Assembly: GCF_003129965.1 (NCBI RefSeq)
Contig: NZ_NRCJ01000003.1
Location: 62,001-126,000, forward strand
Direction of reading: 5' to 3'
Length of the DNA: 64,000 nt
Origin: Aggregatibacter kilianii
GTDB lineage: Bacteria; Pseudomonadota; Gammaproteobacteria; Enterobacterales; Pasteurellaceae
Below the pieces are notes generated by a model. It was given only the letters and a program-made list of their open reading frames with translations, ran no database searches and was not told the origin of the DNA. How positions within the stretch are numbered: the stretch's first letter is position 1; every line of letters begins with the position of its first letter. Shown here in pieces: positions 44,823-53,804 of this stretch. The translations under genes were made by a program, and so were the position numbers.

Positions 44823-45958
44823 AACAAGTGCGTATCGGTTTAGTCGGAACAGGATATATCGGGCGTTGCCATGCAATTGCTTATGCACAGGCACCAACCG
44901 TTTTCCCCCTTGATGCGGAATTGGTGTTGGAGTATTTGGCGGAAGTCACGCCTGAATTGGCAGAAAAGAAAGCAAAAGAATTCGGTTTTAAACGTTTTAC
45001 CGGCGATTGGCATGATATTGTGCAGGATCCGAATGTGGACGTGGTGGATATTTGTACGCCAAATTTCCTCCATAAAGAAATTGCTTTAGCGGCAATTGCC
45101 AATGGTAAACATGTCTATTCTGAAAAACCGCTTGCGTTGACGGCGGCAGATGCCAAGTTGATGTATGAGGCGGCAAAAAAGGCCGGTGTGAAAACATTGG
45201 TCGGATTTAATTATATAAAGAACCCGACAACGCAGTTAGCGAGAGAAATCATTGCAAACGGCGAAATCGGTGAGGTGATTCATTTTTACGGTACGCATAA
45301 TGAAGATTATCTTGCTAATGAAAATACCCCGTTAGACTGGCACTGTGTGAAAGAAAAGGCAGGGTTAGGGGCGTTGGGGGATCTTGCTGCGCATATTGTT
45401 CAAATGTCCCAATACTTATTAGGGCAGGAGATTCGTTCCGTTATCGGTGATATGCAAACGGTAATTAAAACCAGACCGAATCCCAATAATCTGCAAGAAC
45501 GTTTAGCGGTAGAAAATGAAGATCAGGCAACGGCATTAGTCCGTTTTGCAAACGGTTGCATGGGAACCATTGAAACTTCCCGTATTGCTTGCGGACGTAA
45601 AATGGGGCTAAGTTATGTCATTACAGGCACGAAAGGCACGATTACTTATACTCAGGAAAGAATGGCGGAATTAAAACTGTATTTGCATGATGAAGATCCG
45701 GCCAGACAAGGTTTTAAAACGATTCTTACCGGCCCGTTGCATCCGGATTATAAGAATTTTTGTGTAAGTGCCGGTCATGGTATCGGTTTTAATGATCAGA
45801 AAACCGTAGAGATTCGGGATTTAGTTAATGGGTTAGCTTCATCGGCAAACAGACTATATCCGGATTTTGAAGAAGGTTATAAGGTTTCCAGAGTATTGGA
45901 TGCTATTGCGCTTTCCTGTGAACAAAAACGCTGGATAGAGGTGGAAGAGGTCGCATAA
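44819..45958 (+). CDS. Gfo/Idh/MocA-family oxidoreductase (second inositol-type dehydrogenase)
   Basis: A 379-residue NAD(P)-dependent oxidoreductase. The Rossmann motif is GLVGTGYIGRCHAIAY, the catalytic lysine motif is YSEKPLAL, and GLGALGDLAAHIVQMSQYLLG carries the Asp/His pair. It is clearly distinct from the IolG at 32567-33577. In other inositol clusters such extra dehydrogenases act on scyllo- or other inositol isomers; that is the most likely role, but the substrate cannot be read from sequence. AAGGA lies 6 nt before the ATG. Confidence 0.85.
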   Translation: MKQVRIGLVGTGYIGRCHAIAYAQAPTVFPLDAELVLEYLAEVTPELAEKKAKEFGFKRFTGDWHDIVQDPNVDVVDICTPNFLHKEIALAAIANGKHVYSEKPLALTAADAKLMYEAAKKAGVKTLVGFNYIKNPTTQLAREIIANGEIGEVIHFYGTHNEDYLANENTPLDWHCVKEKAGLGALGDLAAHIVQMSQYLLGQEIRSVIGDMQTVIKTRPNPNNLQERLAVENEDQATALVRFANGCMGTIETSRIACGRKMGLSYVITGTKGTITYTQERMAELKLYLHDEDPARQGFKTILTGPLHPDYKNFCVSAGHGIGFNDQKTVEIRDLVNGLASSANRLYPDFEEGYKVSRVLDAIALSCEQKRWIEVEEVA

Positions 45959-45981
45959 ATAAACTGCATTAATGATTTATA

Positions 45982-46008
45982 TAGGCATCGGGAGATGCCT
46001 ATTTTTTT
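45982..46008 (+). terminator. Rho-independent terminator after the second dehydrogenase gene
   Basis: AGGCATC (45983-45989) pairs with GATGCCT (45994-46000) around GGGA, followed by a T-run. The rest of the 301-nt gap to 46260 holds a weak CRP-like sequence and no gene. Confidence 0.9.
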
Positions 46009-46066
46009 CGCTAAAAATAAAATATTTAGTTTATTTTTATGATAGTTAAATTTTCCTTCCAAAAAA

Positions 46067-46082
46067 TAAGATCTATCTCACA
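46067..46082 (+). promoter_or_regulatory. CRP-like site upstream of the inositol ABC operon
   Basis: TAAGATCTATCTCACA matches the CRP consensus TGTGATCTAGATCACA at 12 of 16 positions. It lies about 180 nt before the first substrate-binding protein gene. The palindromic iol operator is not evident here. Confidence 0.4.
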
Positions 46083-46259
46083 CTTTCAAAAAATGGTTAT
46101 TGCAGGGAATCTTCTTTTAATGGTACATATACTTAACGGATAATTTGTTTCAAATTGTCTAGTGGTGAAATTTATATTCGCATATAACTGTTGTGGTGGG
46201 GTATAGCTGTATTTCAATTTTTATTGTTATTCATTTAACCGATAAAAGGGAGTTGCATT

Positions 46260-47198
46260 ATGAAAAAGTCACTACTTGCGTTACTTTGTGGTGGAATCCT
46301 ATTAACGTCTCAAGCCGTTATCGCTAAAAATGTTGTTATTGGCGCTCCAATGGTTGCCTTCTCCGACAAATGGCAAACCTATCTTCAAGATGCGATTCGT
46401 GAATTTGATAAAACTCACGATGATGTAGAAATCAAACTTGCCGATGCTAACGGCGACCCTGCCCGCTTATTAAACGATGCGGAAACCTTTATTGACCAAA
46501 AAGTCGATGCGTTACTGGTTGTGCCGACCGATCCGAATATTGTTAAGGTTATCGGCAGAAAAGCCAAACGTGCCGGCATTCCTCTTATTATTATTAATCG
46601 CAAACCGTTAGATGAAGATATGCAGTATGTCACCAGCTATGTGGGTTCCGATGAAATTGAAGGTGGACGTATTCAAGCGGACTTTATTGTGAATACATTA
46701 AAAGGTAAACCAGCTGAAGCCGCTATTTTGATGGGACCTTTGGGACAGGATGCGCAAATTAAACGGACACAAGGTAATAAAGAAGTTTTTGCGCATAATA
46801 AAAATGTCAAAATTTTCACTGAGCAAGAAGGTAAATGGGATAGAGCTAAGGGCTTGGAAATCGCCGAAAACTTACTTGCCGCAAACAAGAATCTGAATGT
46901 TGTGGTCAGCAATAACGATGAAATGGCGATTGGTGCCGTATTGGCAGGTAGAAAGCTAGGCCTTAAAGACGAAGATTTAATTATCGTAGGTCTTGATGCA
47001 ACACCTGATGCCCTAGATTATTTGGGTAAAGGCTTAGACGCTACGGTATTCCAATCGGCAGCCGGTCAAGGTGCTGCAGGAGCGGAAATGGCATATCTGG
47101 CAGCGAAAGGTGAGAAAGTGCCGTCCGTGAAATGGGTTCCTTTCGAGCTTGTGACACCGGACAAAAAAGAGGAATACCAAGCGAAATACAAAAAATAG
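46260..47198 (+). CDS. Sugar/inositol ABC transporter substrate-binding protein 1
   Basis: A periplasmic binding protein of the ribose/galactose type (312 residues). It has a Sec signal peptide (about 1-22, ending VIAK), then the two-lobe fold with ANGDPARLLNDAETFIDQKVDALLVVP and VVSNNDEMAIGAVLAGRKLG. The position downstream of iol genes suggests myo-inositol as ligand. It is followed after 83 nt by a close paralogue. A hairpin between them (47216-47239) may stabilise the 5' part of the transcript, as is common after binding-protein genes. AGGGAG lies 7 nt before the ATG. Confidence 0.88.
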   Translation: MKKSLLALLCGGILLTSQAVIAKNVVIGAPMVAFSDKWQTYLQDAIREFDKTHDDVEIKLADANGDPARLLNDAETFIDQKVDALLVVPTDPNIVKVIGRKAKRAGIPLIIINRKPLDEDMQYVTSYVGSDEIEGGRIQADFIVNTLKGKPAEAAILMGPLGQDAQIKRTQGNKEVFAHNKNVKIFTEQEGKWDRAKGLEIAENLLAANKNLNVVVSNNDEMAIGAVLAGRKLGLKDEDLIIVGLDATPDALDYLGKGLDATVFQSAAGQGAAGAEMAYLAAKGEKVPSVKWVPFELVTPDKKEEYQAKYKK

Positions 47199-47215
47199 TT
47201 TTAAATCAACGGTAA

Positions 47216-47239
47216 CGGAAAGGGCGTTTGTCCTTTCCG
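47216..47239 (+). terminator. Intercistronic hairpin after binding-protein gene 1
   Basis: CGGAAAGG (47216-47223) pairs with CCTTTCCG (47232-47239). No T-run follows, so an mRNA-stabilising or attenuating role is more likely than full termination. Confidence 0.6.
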
Positions 47240-47281
47240 CTATTCACTCAGTCATTTATTCCATAAACGGAGGGATAAACA

Positions 47282-48214
47282 ATGTTAAAAAAGATATGCA
47301 TCTTGGTTCTTGGTCTCTTTTTCACTCCGATCATTCTTGCTAAATCTATTGTTGTTGGCGTTTCCATGTATAGCCTCGCAGATAAATATCCCACTTATTT
47401 GCAGGATTCAATGAATAAATTTGTCAGTTCACAGTCTGATCTGAAGTTTAAATATGCGGATGCTAACGGTGATCCTGCCAAAATGCTAAATGATGTGGAA
47501 AATTTTATTGATTCTAAGGTGGATGCATTAATTATCATGCCAACGGATCAAAAAATCGTCAAAGCCATCGGATTAAAAGCGAAGAAAGCCAAGATCCCTC
47601 TGATTGTAGTCACGGTGAAGCCGAATGAAGAAGATATGCAATATGTGGCGAGTTATGTGGGTTCCGAAGAAATTAAAAGTGGGGAAATGCAGGGGGAATT
47701 TATTGTTAATTCGCTGAAGGGCAAACCGGCAAAAGCGATTATTTTACTCGGACCGTTGGGTTTAGAAGCGCAAATCAAGCGTACGGAAGGCAATAAAAAG
47801 ATTTTTGCACAGCATCCTGAAATTAAAGTGGTCGCTGAACAAGAGGCGAAATGGGATCGCTCAAAAGGCATGGAAGTGGCAGAAAATTTGCTGTCAGCAC
47901 ATCGCGATGCCAACGTGATTCTTAGTAATAATGATGAAATGGCGATTGGCGCACTGCTTGCTGCGAAAAAATTAGGTTTTAAAGATGAAGATTTGCTGAT
48001 TGTAGGCATTGATGCGACACCGGATGCATTGGGGTATTTAGGTAACGGCCTTGATGCTACGGTTTATCAATCCGCCTCCGGACAAGGTCGCTTGAGTGCC
48101 GAGATGGCATATAAAGCCGCGTTAGGCGAAGACATTCCAAAATATAACTGGATTCCTTTTGAATTGGTGACACCTGATATGAAGGAGCAATATATCAATA
48201 AATATAAGGAGTAA
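47282..48214 (+). CDS. Sugar/inositol ABC transporter substrate-binding protein 2
   Basis: A 310-residue paralogue of its upstream neighbour, sharing DANGDPAKMLNDVENFIDSKVDALIIMPTD-type blocks and SNNDEMAIGALLAAKKLG. It has its own signal peptide (about 1-20, ending ILAK). Divergence is spread over the whole length, including ligand-facing loops, so the two may bind different inositol isomers while feeding one membrane complex. CGGAGGG precedes the ATG by about 9 nt. The ATPase gene follows after 62 nt. Confidence 0.87.
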   Translation: MLKKICILVLGLFFTPIILAKSIVVGVSMYSLADKYPTYLQDSMNKFVSSQSDLKFKYADANGDPAKMLNDVENFIDSKVDALIIMPTDQKIVKAIGLKAKKAKIPLIVVTVKPNEEDMQYVASYVGSEEIKSGEMQGEFIVNSLKGKPAKAIILLGPLGLEAQIKRTEGNKKIFAQHPEIKVVAEQEAKWDRSKGMEVAENLLSAHRDANVILSNNDEMAIGALLAAKKLGFKDEDLLIVGIDATPDALGYLGNGLDATVYQSASGQGRLSAEMAYKAALGEDIPKYNWIPFELVTPDMKEQYINKYKE

Positions 48215-48276
48215 ATTGACCGCACTTTATAACGACTATTCTAATATTCGTTCTTAACCGATTTAAGGAGTTAAAA

Positions 48277-49782
48277 ATGACTAACAGTTCAAATTCTCCC
48301 TATATTTTAGAGATGAGAAATGTGTCAAAAACATTTCCCGGGGTGAAAGCACTGGATCGAATTAATCTTCGGGTGAAACGCGGAAGCGTTCATGCGCTCA
48401 TGGGGGAAAACGGTGCAGGAAAATCAACGTTGATGAAGGTTCTGTACGGAATCTATATTCCGGATGAGGGCGGTGAGTTGATTTTGGATGATAAGCCCTT
48501 TAAGCCAAGTCGTCCTATCGATGCCATTCGCAGCGGTTTAACCATGGTGCCGCAGGAAATTTCTCCCGCCGCGAATTTAACTATCGCCGATAATTTCTAT
48601 TTGGGACGTGAAATTACCCAAGGGAAATTTTTTCTTAATCAAAAAGCAATGGATGAGCAAGCCTCTGCGATCTTAAAAGACCTCGGTGTGCCTATGGATG
48701 TGACGGCAAAAATGTCCGATGTGTCGGTGGCGAAAGCACAGTTGGTGGCGATTGCTACGGCGGTTTCCAATGATGCAAAAGTTATCATTATGGACGAACC
48801 GACAACGGCATTGACTGAAAATGAAGTGGAGCAGCTTTACCGAATTATTGAAACGGTAAAAGCCAGAGGCATCGCGATTATCTTTATTTCCCATAAATTA
48901 GACGAAGTTTTCCGCGTATCCGATGAGATCACGGTTATTCGTGACGGTCAATATGTGGACACCAAACCAACCAAAGAAGTCACCAAAGAACAGCTTATTT
49001 CCATGATGGTCGGACGCGATATGTCGGAAATGTTCCAGCGTGAGCGTTTTGATTTATCCGACGAGATTGTTTTGGAGATCAAACACTTTACCCGTGCAGG
49101 AAAATACCAGGATATTAATTTTGCCGTACGTAAAGGCGAGATTTTCGGTATCGCAGGATTGGTCGGTGCCGGTCGTTCGGAAATTGTGGAAGGGCTATTC
49201 GGTTATAAACCGGCAGATAGCGGTGAAATTTATATTAAAGGCGAAAAAGCGATTATTAATAATCCGTTAGATGCCATGAAATATAAAATCGGCTTTGTGA
49301 CGGAAGACCGAAAACTGACCGGATTGTTTTTAAATCTGAGCATTACAGACAACATGATTATGCCGAAAATGTCGCCTTATCTGGAAAATTTCCTGGTTTC
49401 TGTCGTAAGGGCACAAAAAACGGCAAACGAACAAAAAACCAAACTCAAGATAAAAGCCCCGAATGTTGAGGTGATTACCAATAATCTTTCAGGCGGTAAT
49501 CAACAGAAAGTTTTACTTGCCCGTTGGTTATTGCTGGAACCGGATATTCTGATTTTGGATGAGCCGACCAAAGGGATTGATGTGGGGGCAAAAGCAGAAT
49601 TGTATAAATTGATGGTTGAACTCTCAAAACAAGGCAAAACCATCATTATGATTACATCGGATATGCTGGAGCTTTTATCTATGAGTGACCGCGTGATGGT
49701 CATGCACGAAGGGCATCAAGTGGGCATTATTCCTCATACGGAGCTAACACAAGAGCGGGTTCTTGAATTGGCTTCAGGTTAG
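48277..49782 (+). CDS. Sugar-type ABC transporter ATP-binding protein (double ATPase domain)
   Basis: A 501-residue RbsA/MglA-type ATPase with two nucleotide-binding domains. Domain 1 (about 8-240) has Walker A GENGAGKST and Walker B VIIMDEPTTAL. Domain 2 (about 260-500) has the degenerate P-loop GLVGAGRSE, signature LSGGNQQKVLLARWL and Walker B ILILDEPTKG. This asymmetry is usual for carbohydrate importers of this class. It energises the permease at 49833. AAGGAG lies 8 nt before the ATG. Confidence 0.93.
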   Translation: MTNSSNSPYILEMRNVSKTFPGVKALDRINLRVKRGSVHALMGENGAGKSTLMKVLYGIYIPDEGGELILDDKPFKPSRPIDAIRSGLTMVPQEISPAANLTIADNFYLGREITQGKFFLNQKAMDEQASAILKDLGVPMDVTAKMSDVSVAKAQLVAIATAVSNDAKVIIMDEPTTALTENEVEQLYRIIETVKARGIAIIFISHKLDEVFRVSDEITVIRDGQYVDTKPTKEVTKEQLISMMVGRDMSEMFQRERFDLSDEIVLEIKHFTRAGKYQDINFAVRKGEIFGIAGLVGAGRSEIVEGLFGYKPADSGEIYIKGEKAIINNPLDAMKYKIGFVTEDRKLTGLFLNLSITDNMIMPKMSPYLENFLVSVVRAQKTANEQKTKLKIKAPNVEVITNNLSGGNQQKVLLARWLLLEPDILILDEPTKGIDVGAKAELYKLMVELSKQGKTIIMITSDMLELLSMSDRVMVMHEGHQVGIIPHTELTQERVLELASG

Positions 49783-49832
49783 TTTTGTATTCATCACGAT
49801 CGGTTTTAAATTAAAAAAATGAGAGGTTTACT

Positions 49833-50786
49833 ATGGAAAACGTGACATTGAAGAAAATTATCAATGCTTATGGGATGGTCTTAATTTTAATTCTTCTCTT
49901 TTTGGGATTATCAGTTTCAATTGATGGTTTTTTCTCAGCAAGAACAGTGTGGAGTATTATTGAACAGGTTTCCATGTTCGGTATTATCGCCATTGGGGTG
50001 ACATTTATCATTATTACCACCGGGATCGATTTATCATCAGGTTCGGTGGTTGCCTTAACTGCCGTCGTTTCCGCTTCGGTTGTTACCGGCGGAGATACGG
50101 TTTCTGCCGCCTTGCTTGCCTTTGCCGTGTCTATTTTAATCGGTGCCGGATTGGGGCTTATTAATGGCGGACTTACCGCAATCGGGGGCATTCCGCCGTT
50201 TATCGCTACATTGGGGATGATGATTATTGCACGCGGTGCAGCACAACTTTACTCCGACGGACGCCCGATTGACGCTTCTTCCGAAGCCTTTACCTGGATT
50301 GCGGATGTCAATATTCTAGGACTGCCGGGATTGGTATTGCTGTATATTTTAATTGTTATTGTTTCTCACATTTTACTGAGTCGCTCAACATTTGGTCGCC
50401 ATGTTTACGCTGTGGGCGGAAACTTGAATGCGGCGAAAATTTGCGGTATCAATACTAACCGTACCTTAATCTGGGTTTATGTTCTTGGCGGTGCGTTATC
50501 CGGTTTAGCCGGCGCATTATTGGCCGCCCGTACTTATGCCGGTAACCCGTCTTACGGTTTGGCATGGGAGCTTGACGCCATTGCTGCGGCGGTTATCGGT
50601 GGGGTTTCCTTGAGTGGTGGTTTCGGTACAATCCCAATGTGTGTTATCGGCGCATTGATTATCGGGACAACCAACAAAGGGCTGAATATGCTTGGTGTTG
50701 ACCCGTATTGGCAACAAATTGTAAAAGGCGCGATTATCGTTGTCGCCGTATTACTTGATACCTTAAAACGTCGTAAAAAAGGATAA
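49833..50786 (+). CDS. Sugar-type ABC transporter permease
   Basis: A 317-residue RbsC-type inner-membrane permease with about eight to ten hydrophobic segments. Characteristic motifs are GIDLSSGSVVALTAV, the NGGLTAIGGIPPFIATLGMM segment, the coupling region GRHVYAVGGNLNAAKICGINT, and the terminal IGTTNKGLNMLGVDPYWQQIVKGAIIVVAVLLD. Last gene of the ABC operon, 50 nt after the ATPase gene. It probably forms a homodimer serving both binding proteins. Confidence 0.93.
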   Translation: MENVTLKKIINAYGMVLILILLFLGLSVSIDGFFSARTVWSIIEQVSMFGIIAIGVTFIIITTGIDLSSGSVVALTAVVSASVVTGGDTVSAALLAFAVSILIGAGLGLINGGLTAIGGIPPFIATLGMMIIARGAAQLYSDGRPIDASSEAFTWIADVNILGLPGLVLLYILIVIVSHILLSRSTFGRHVYAVGGNLNAAKICGINTNRTLIWVYVLGGALSGLAGALLAARTYAGNPSYGLAWELDAIAAAVIGGVSLSGGFGTIPMCVIGALIIGTTNKGLNMLGVDPYWQQIVKGAIIVVAVLLDTLKRRKKG

Positions 50787-50895
50787 ATTTGGGCTCATAC
50801 GTCACTTCCGTGATTTATGAGCTCCTTAGGAGTGTTGGCAAAGCCAACGTTCAAAATCCGTTGAATTTTTTGACCGCACTTTTAGTGAGTAAAAG

Positions 50896-50926
50896 AAAAG
50901 CCTAGCAAAACTGCTAGGCTTTTTTT
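50896..50926. terminator. Bidirectional terminator between the ABC operon and adhE
   Basis: AAAAGCCTAGCA (50896-50907) pairs with TGCTAGGCTTTT (50912-50923) and continues in T residues. Confidence 0.93.
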
Positions 50927-50945
50927 GTAGCTCAATGACGAGTCG

Positions 50946-53567
50946 TTAATAATCCTTCGGATCATAACCATAATAAGCACGCGTGAGGATGTCTTCCATG
51001 TCGTTGACCATCGGTAAGCGAGGGTTTGCCGGAGAACATTGGTCTTCAAAAGCGAGGAGTGCTACGTCGCGACGGGCATCCATCCAGGCTTTTTCATCCA
51101 GCCCTTGTTCTTTGAAGGACATCTTAATACCGCAACGTTCCGCCAAATCGTAGCAGGCTTGGGCATAAGAGCGCACGCCTTCTTCCGGTGTCGCGCAAGG
51201 TAAGCCGAGCATACGGGCGATGTCTTGGTATTTCACATCCGCTTTGTAGTAATTGTATTTCGGCCAGGTTGCGGTTTTTTCCGGACGAGTACCGTTATAA
51301 CGAATCACATGCGGCATTAAAATCGCGTTGGTACGTCCGTGCGGTGTATGGAAGCGACCGCCGATTTTGTGTGCCAAGGAGTGATTCATCCCTAAGAACG
51401 CATTGGCGAATGCCATACCCGCCATGGTGGAGGCGTTGTGCATTCTTTCGCGCGCTTCCGGATCTTTTTCTTTCACGGATTTTTCCAAGAACTCGAACAC
51501 CAATTTAATGGCTTGCAAGGCAAGACCGTCGGTGAAGTCATTGGCGAGAATGGAGACATAGGCTTCGGTGGCGTGGGTTAATACGTCCAAGCCGGTGTCG
51601 GCGGCAACGTGCGCAGGCACGGTCATCACTAATGCCGGATCCACAATGGCAACGGTCGGGGTAAGCGAGTAGTCGGCGATTGGGTATTTTTTGTTGCCTT
51701 CGGTGATTACCGCGAATGGTGTCACTTCAGAACCTGTACCGGAGGTGGTCGGAATACCGATAAATCTGGCTTTACGACCTAATTGTGGGAACTTAAACGC
51801 ACGTTTACGGATATCCATGAATTTTTGAACTAAATCGCGGAAATCCACTTCCGGTTGTTCATAGAATAACCACATTACTTTCGCCGCATCCATTGCCGAG
51901 CCACCACCTAAGGCGATGATGGTATCCGGTTTGTAGCTACGAATTAATTCCGTACCGCGACGAACGGTTTCGATGGACGGATCCGGTTCTACATCAGCGA
52001 AGAGTTGATAGGTGACGGAATTACCGCGCGCCGTGATTTGATGAGCGATTTTTTCTACGAAACCTAAATCCACCATGGTACGGTCGGTGACGATAACCAC
52101 GCGTTCCATGCCGCCCATGGATTGAAGATATTGAATTGAATCCCGTTCAAAATAGATTTTTGACGGCACTTTAAACCATTGCATATTGTTTCTCCGTCTG
52201 CCTACTCGTTTAATGTTAATTAAATTGACCGCACTTACGTTGTTGCCTACGGAGTTTTTACCGTAAGAGCCGCAACCCAAGGTGAGGGAAGGCAGGAAGG
52301 CGTTATACACGTCGCCGATACCGCCGAAGGTGGACGGTGAGTTCCAGATCACACGAATGGCTTTCACGCGTTTACCGAATTCTTTGGCAAGGTCGGCATC
52401 TGCCGTGTGAATGGCGGCGGAGTGACCCAAACCGTGGAATTCCACCATTTGTTCCGCTTTTTCTAAACCATCTTCACGGGAGGTGGATTTTAAGAGTGCC
52501 AAGACAGGGGAAAGTTTTTCGCGGGTGAGCGGTTCTTTTTCTCCTACTTCTTTACATTCGGCAAGTAAAATGTTGGTGCGTGGCGGTACTTTAAAGCCTG
52601 CTTGTTCTGCAATCCACGAGGCAGGTTTGCCCACCACATTGGCGTTGAGTTTGGCGCCCGCACAGTTTTTACTGTTGGCTTTTACGCCGAACATAAACTC
52701 TTCCAACATGGCTTTTTCTTTCTTGTTGACCAAATAAACGCCGTAAGACAGCATTTCTTTTACGAAATCATTGTAGATTTCTTCATCAACAATGGCCGCT
52801 TGTTCGGACGCGCACACCATGCCGTTATCGAAAGATTTGGACATCACAATGTCATGTACCGCTTGTTTTAAATTGGCGGATTTTTCTACATAGGCAGGTA
52901 CGTTACCCGCCCCTACGCCCAATGCCGGTTTACCGCAGGAATAAGCAGCTTCCACCATGGCGTTCCCGCCGGTGGCAAGAATGGTGGCGATGCCCGGGTG
53001 TTTCATCAATGCGGACGTACCTTCCATGGATGGTTTTTCGATCCATTGAATACAATTTTTCGGTGCACCGGCGGCCACGGCAGCTTCATATACAATGCGT
53101 GCGGCGTGCGCGGAAGATTGTTGGGCGGAAGGGTGGAAGGCAAAAACGATTGGGTTACGGGTTTTGAGAGCAATGAGAGATTTGAAGATGGCGGTGGAAG
53201 TCGGGTTGGTTGTCGGGGTGATCCCGCAAACGACACCAACGGGATCGGCGATTTCCGTAATGCCCGTCACATCATTTTCGCTTATCACGCCGACGGTTTT
53301 CAAATGTCGCATATTGTTTACGACATATTCGCAGGCGAATAAGTTTTTCGTCGCTTTATCCTCAAATACGCCTCGCCCGGTTTCTTCATAAGCGTGCATC
53401 GCCAGCACACCATGTTGATCCAGCGCCGCCACTGAGGCTTTTGCCACAATGTAGTTCACCTGCTCTTGATTCAACTGGCGGAATTCTTCCAGCGCAACCA
53501 AACCTTTCTCAACCAGAGCATTCACTTCTGCTTGTGCAGGGCTTACTGCATTTTCAACATTACTCAT
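50946..53567 (-). CDS. adhE: Bifunctional acetaldehyde-CoA / alcohol dehydrogenase
   Basis: Reduces acetyl-CoA to ethanol in two NADH-dependent steps during fermentation. The 873-residue product has an N-terminal aldehyde dehydrogenase domain (about 1-440; catalytic Cys in SFDNGMVCASEQA). An iron-dependent alcohol dehydrogenase domain follows (about 450-873; GGGSAMDAAKVMW, GIPTTSGTGSEVTPFAV, and iron ligands in MAGMAFANAFLGMNHSLAHKIGG). AGGAGAAAACATT precedes the ATG. An FNR box about 100 nt upstream fits anaerobic induction. Together with iolA it could dispose of acetyl-CoA from inositol. Confidence 0.96.
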   Translation of the reverse strand: MSNVENAVSPAQAEVNALVEKGLVALEEFRQLNQEQVNYIVAKASVAALDQHGVLAMHAYEETGRGVFEDKATKNLFACEYVVNNMRHLKTVGVISENDVTGITEIADPVGVVCGITPTTNPTSTAIFKSLIALKTRNPIVFAFHPSAQQSSAHAARIVYEAAVAAGAPKNCIQWIEKPSMEGTSALMKHPGIATILATGGNAMVEAAYSCGKPALGVGAGNVPAYVEKSANLKQAVHDIVMSKSFDNGMVCASEQAAIVDEEIYNDFVKEMLSYGVYLVNKKEKAMLEEFMFGVKANSKNCAGAKLNANVVGKPASWIAEQAGFKVPPRTNILLAECKEVGEKEPLTREKLSPVLALLKSTSREDGLEKAEQMVEFHGLGHSAAIHTADADLAKEFGKRVKAIRVIWNSPSTFGGIGDVYNAFLPSLTLGCGSYGKNSVGNNVSAVNLINIKRVGRRRNNMQWFKVPSKIYFERDSIQYLQSMGGMERVVIVTDRTMVDLGFVEKIAHQITARGNSVTYQLFADVEPDPSIETVRRGTELIRSYKPDTIIALGGGSAMDAAKVMWLFYEQPEVDFRDLVQKFMDIRKRAFKFPQLGRKARFIGIPTTSGTGSEVTPFAVITEGNKKYPIADYSLTPTVAIVDPALVMTVPAHVAADTGLDVLTHATEAYVSILANDFTDGLALQAIKLVFEFLEKSVKEKDPEARERMHNASTMAGMAFANAFLGMNHSLAHKIGGRFHTPHGRTNAILMPHVIRYNGTRPEKTATWPKYNYYKADVKYQDIARMLGLPCATPEEGVRSYAQACYDLAERCGIKMSFKEQGLDEKAWMDARRDVALLAFEDQCSPANPRLPMVNDMEDILTRAYYGYDPKDY

Positions 53568-53629
53568 AATGTTTTCTCCTAAAGTTTAAAAATTAAAATA
53601 TAACTATTTAGGATTATATTGTATGCCCC

Positions 53630-53645
53630 AGTGATCTTGATCACA
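53630..53645 (-). promoter_or_regulatory. CRP/FNR-like site near the adhE start
   Basis: AGTGATCTTGATCACA contains GTGAT-CTTG-ATCAC. It matches CRP half-sites well and FNR half-sites with one mismatch each. It lies about 65 nt upstream of the adhE start codon. Confidence 0.6.
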
Positions 53646-53669
53646 TTTTTTGTGGATTAGCTTTGAAGT

Positions 53670-53683
53670 TTGATCTAGATCAA
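53670..53683 (-). promoter_or_regulatory. FNR box upstream of adhE
   Basis: TTGATCTAGATCAA is a perfect match to the FNR consensus TTGAT-N4-ATCAA. It lies about 105 nt upstream of the adhE start codon. Confidence 0.85.
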
Positions 53684-53752
53684 GAAAAGTGACTATTTGG
53701 AGTGATTATTATTTATTCAAAAAGAAAGTGAATTAAGGCGTCAAAGAAAGAA

Positions 53753-53793
53753 AAAGTGCGGTTAAAATTCGTCGTGAATTTTAACCGCACTTT
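53753..53793. terminator. Inverted uptake-sequence terminator after secF
   Basis: AAAGTGCGGTTAAAATTC (53753-53770) and GAATTTTAACCGCACTTT (53776-53793) are perfectly complementary over 18 bp with a 5-nt loop. This is the longest of the uptake-sequence hairpins in the window. Confidence 0.88.
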
Positions 53794-53804
53794 GGTGTTA
53801 TGGC

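Noticed and set aside
46142-46180. TTTCA...TGAAA inverted motif before the ABC operon as another iol operator
   Set aside because: The half-sites are in the opposite order and the spacing differs from the 16-bp palindromes at the other iol promoters.
43031-48221. A 5-kb stretch without uptake sequences as a sign of recent horizontal transfer
   Set aside because: The core secD-secF region also lacks them over a similar length, so the gap is not informative.
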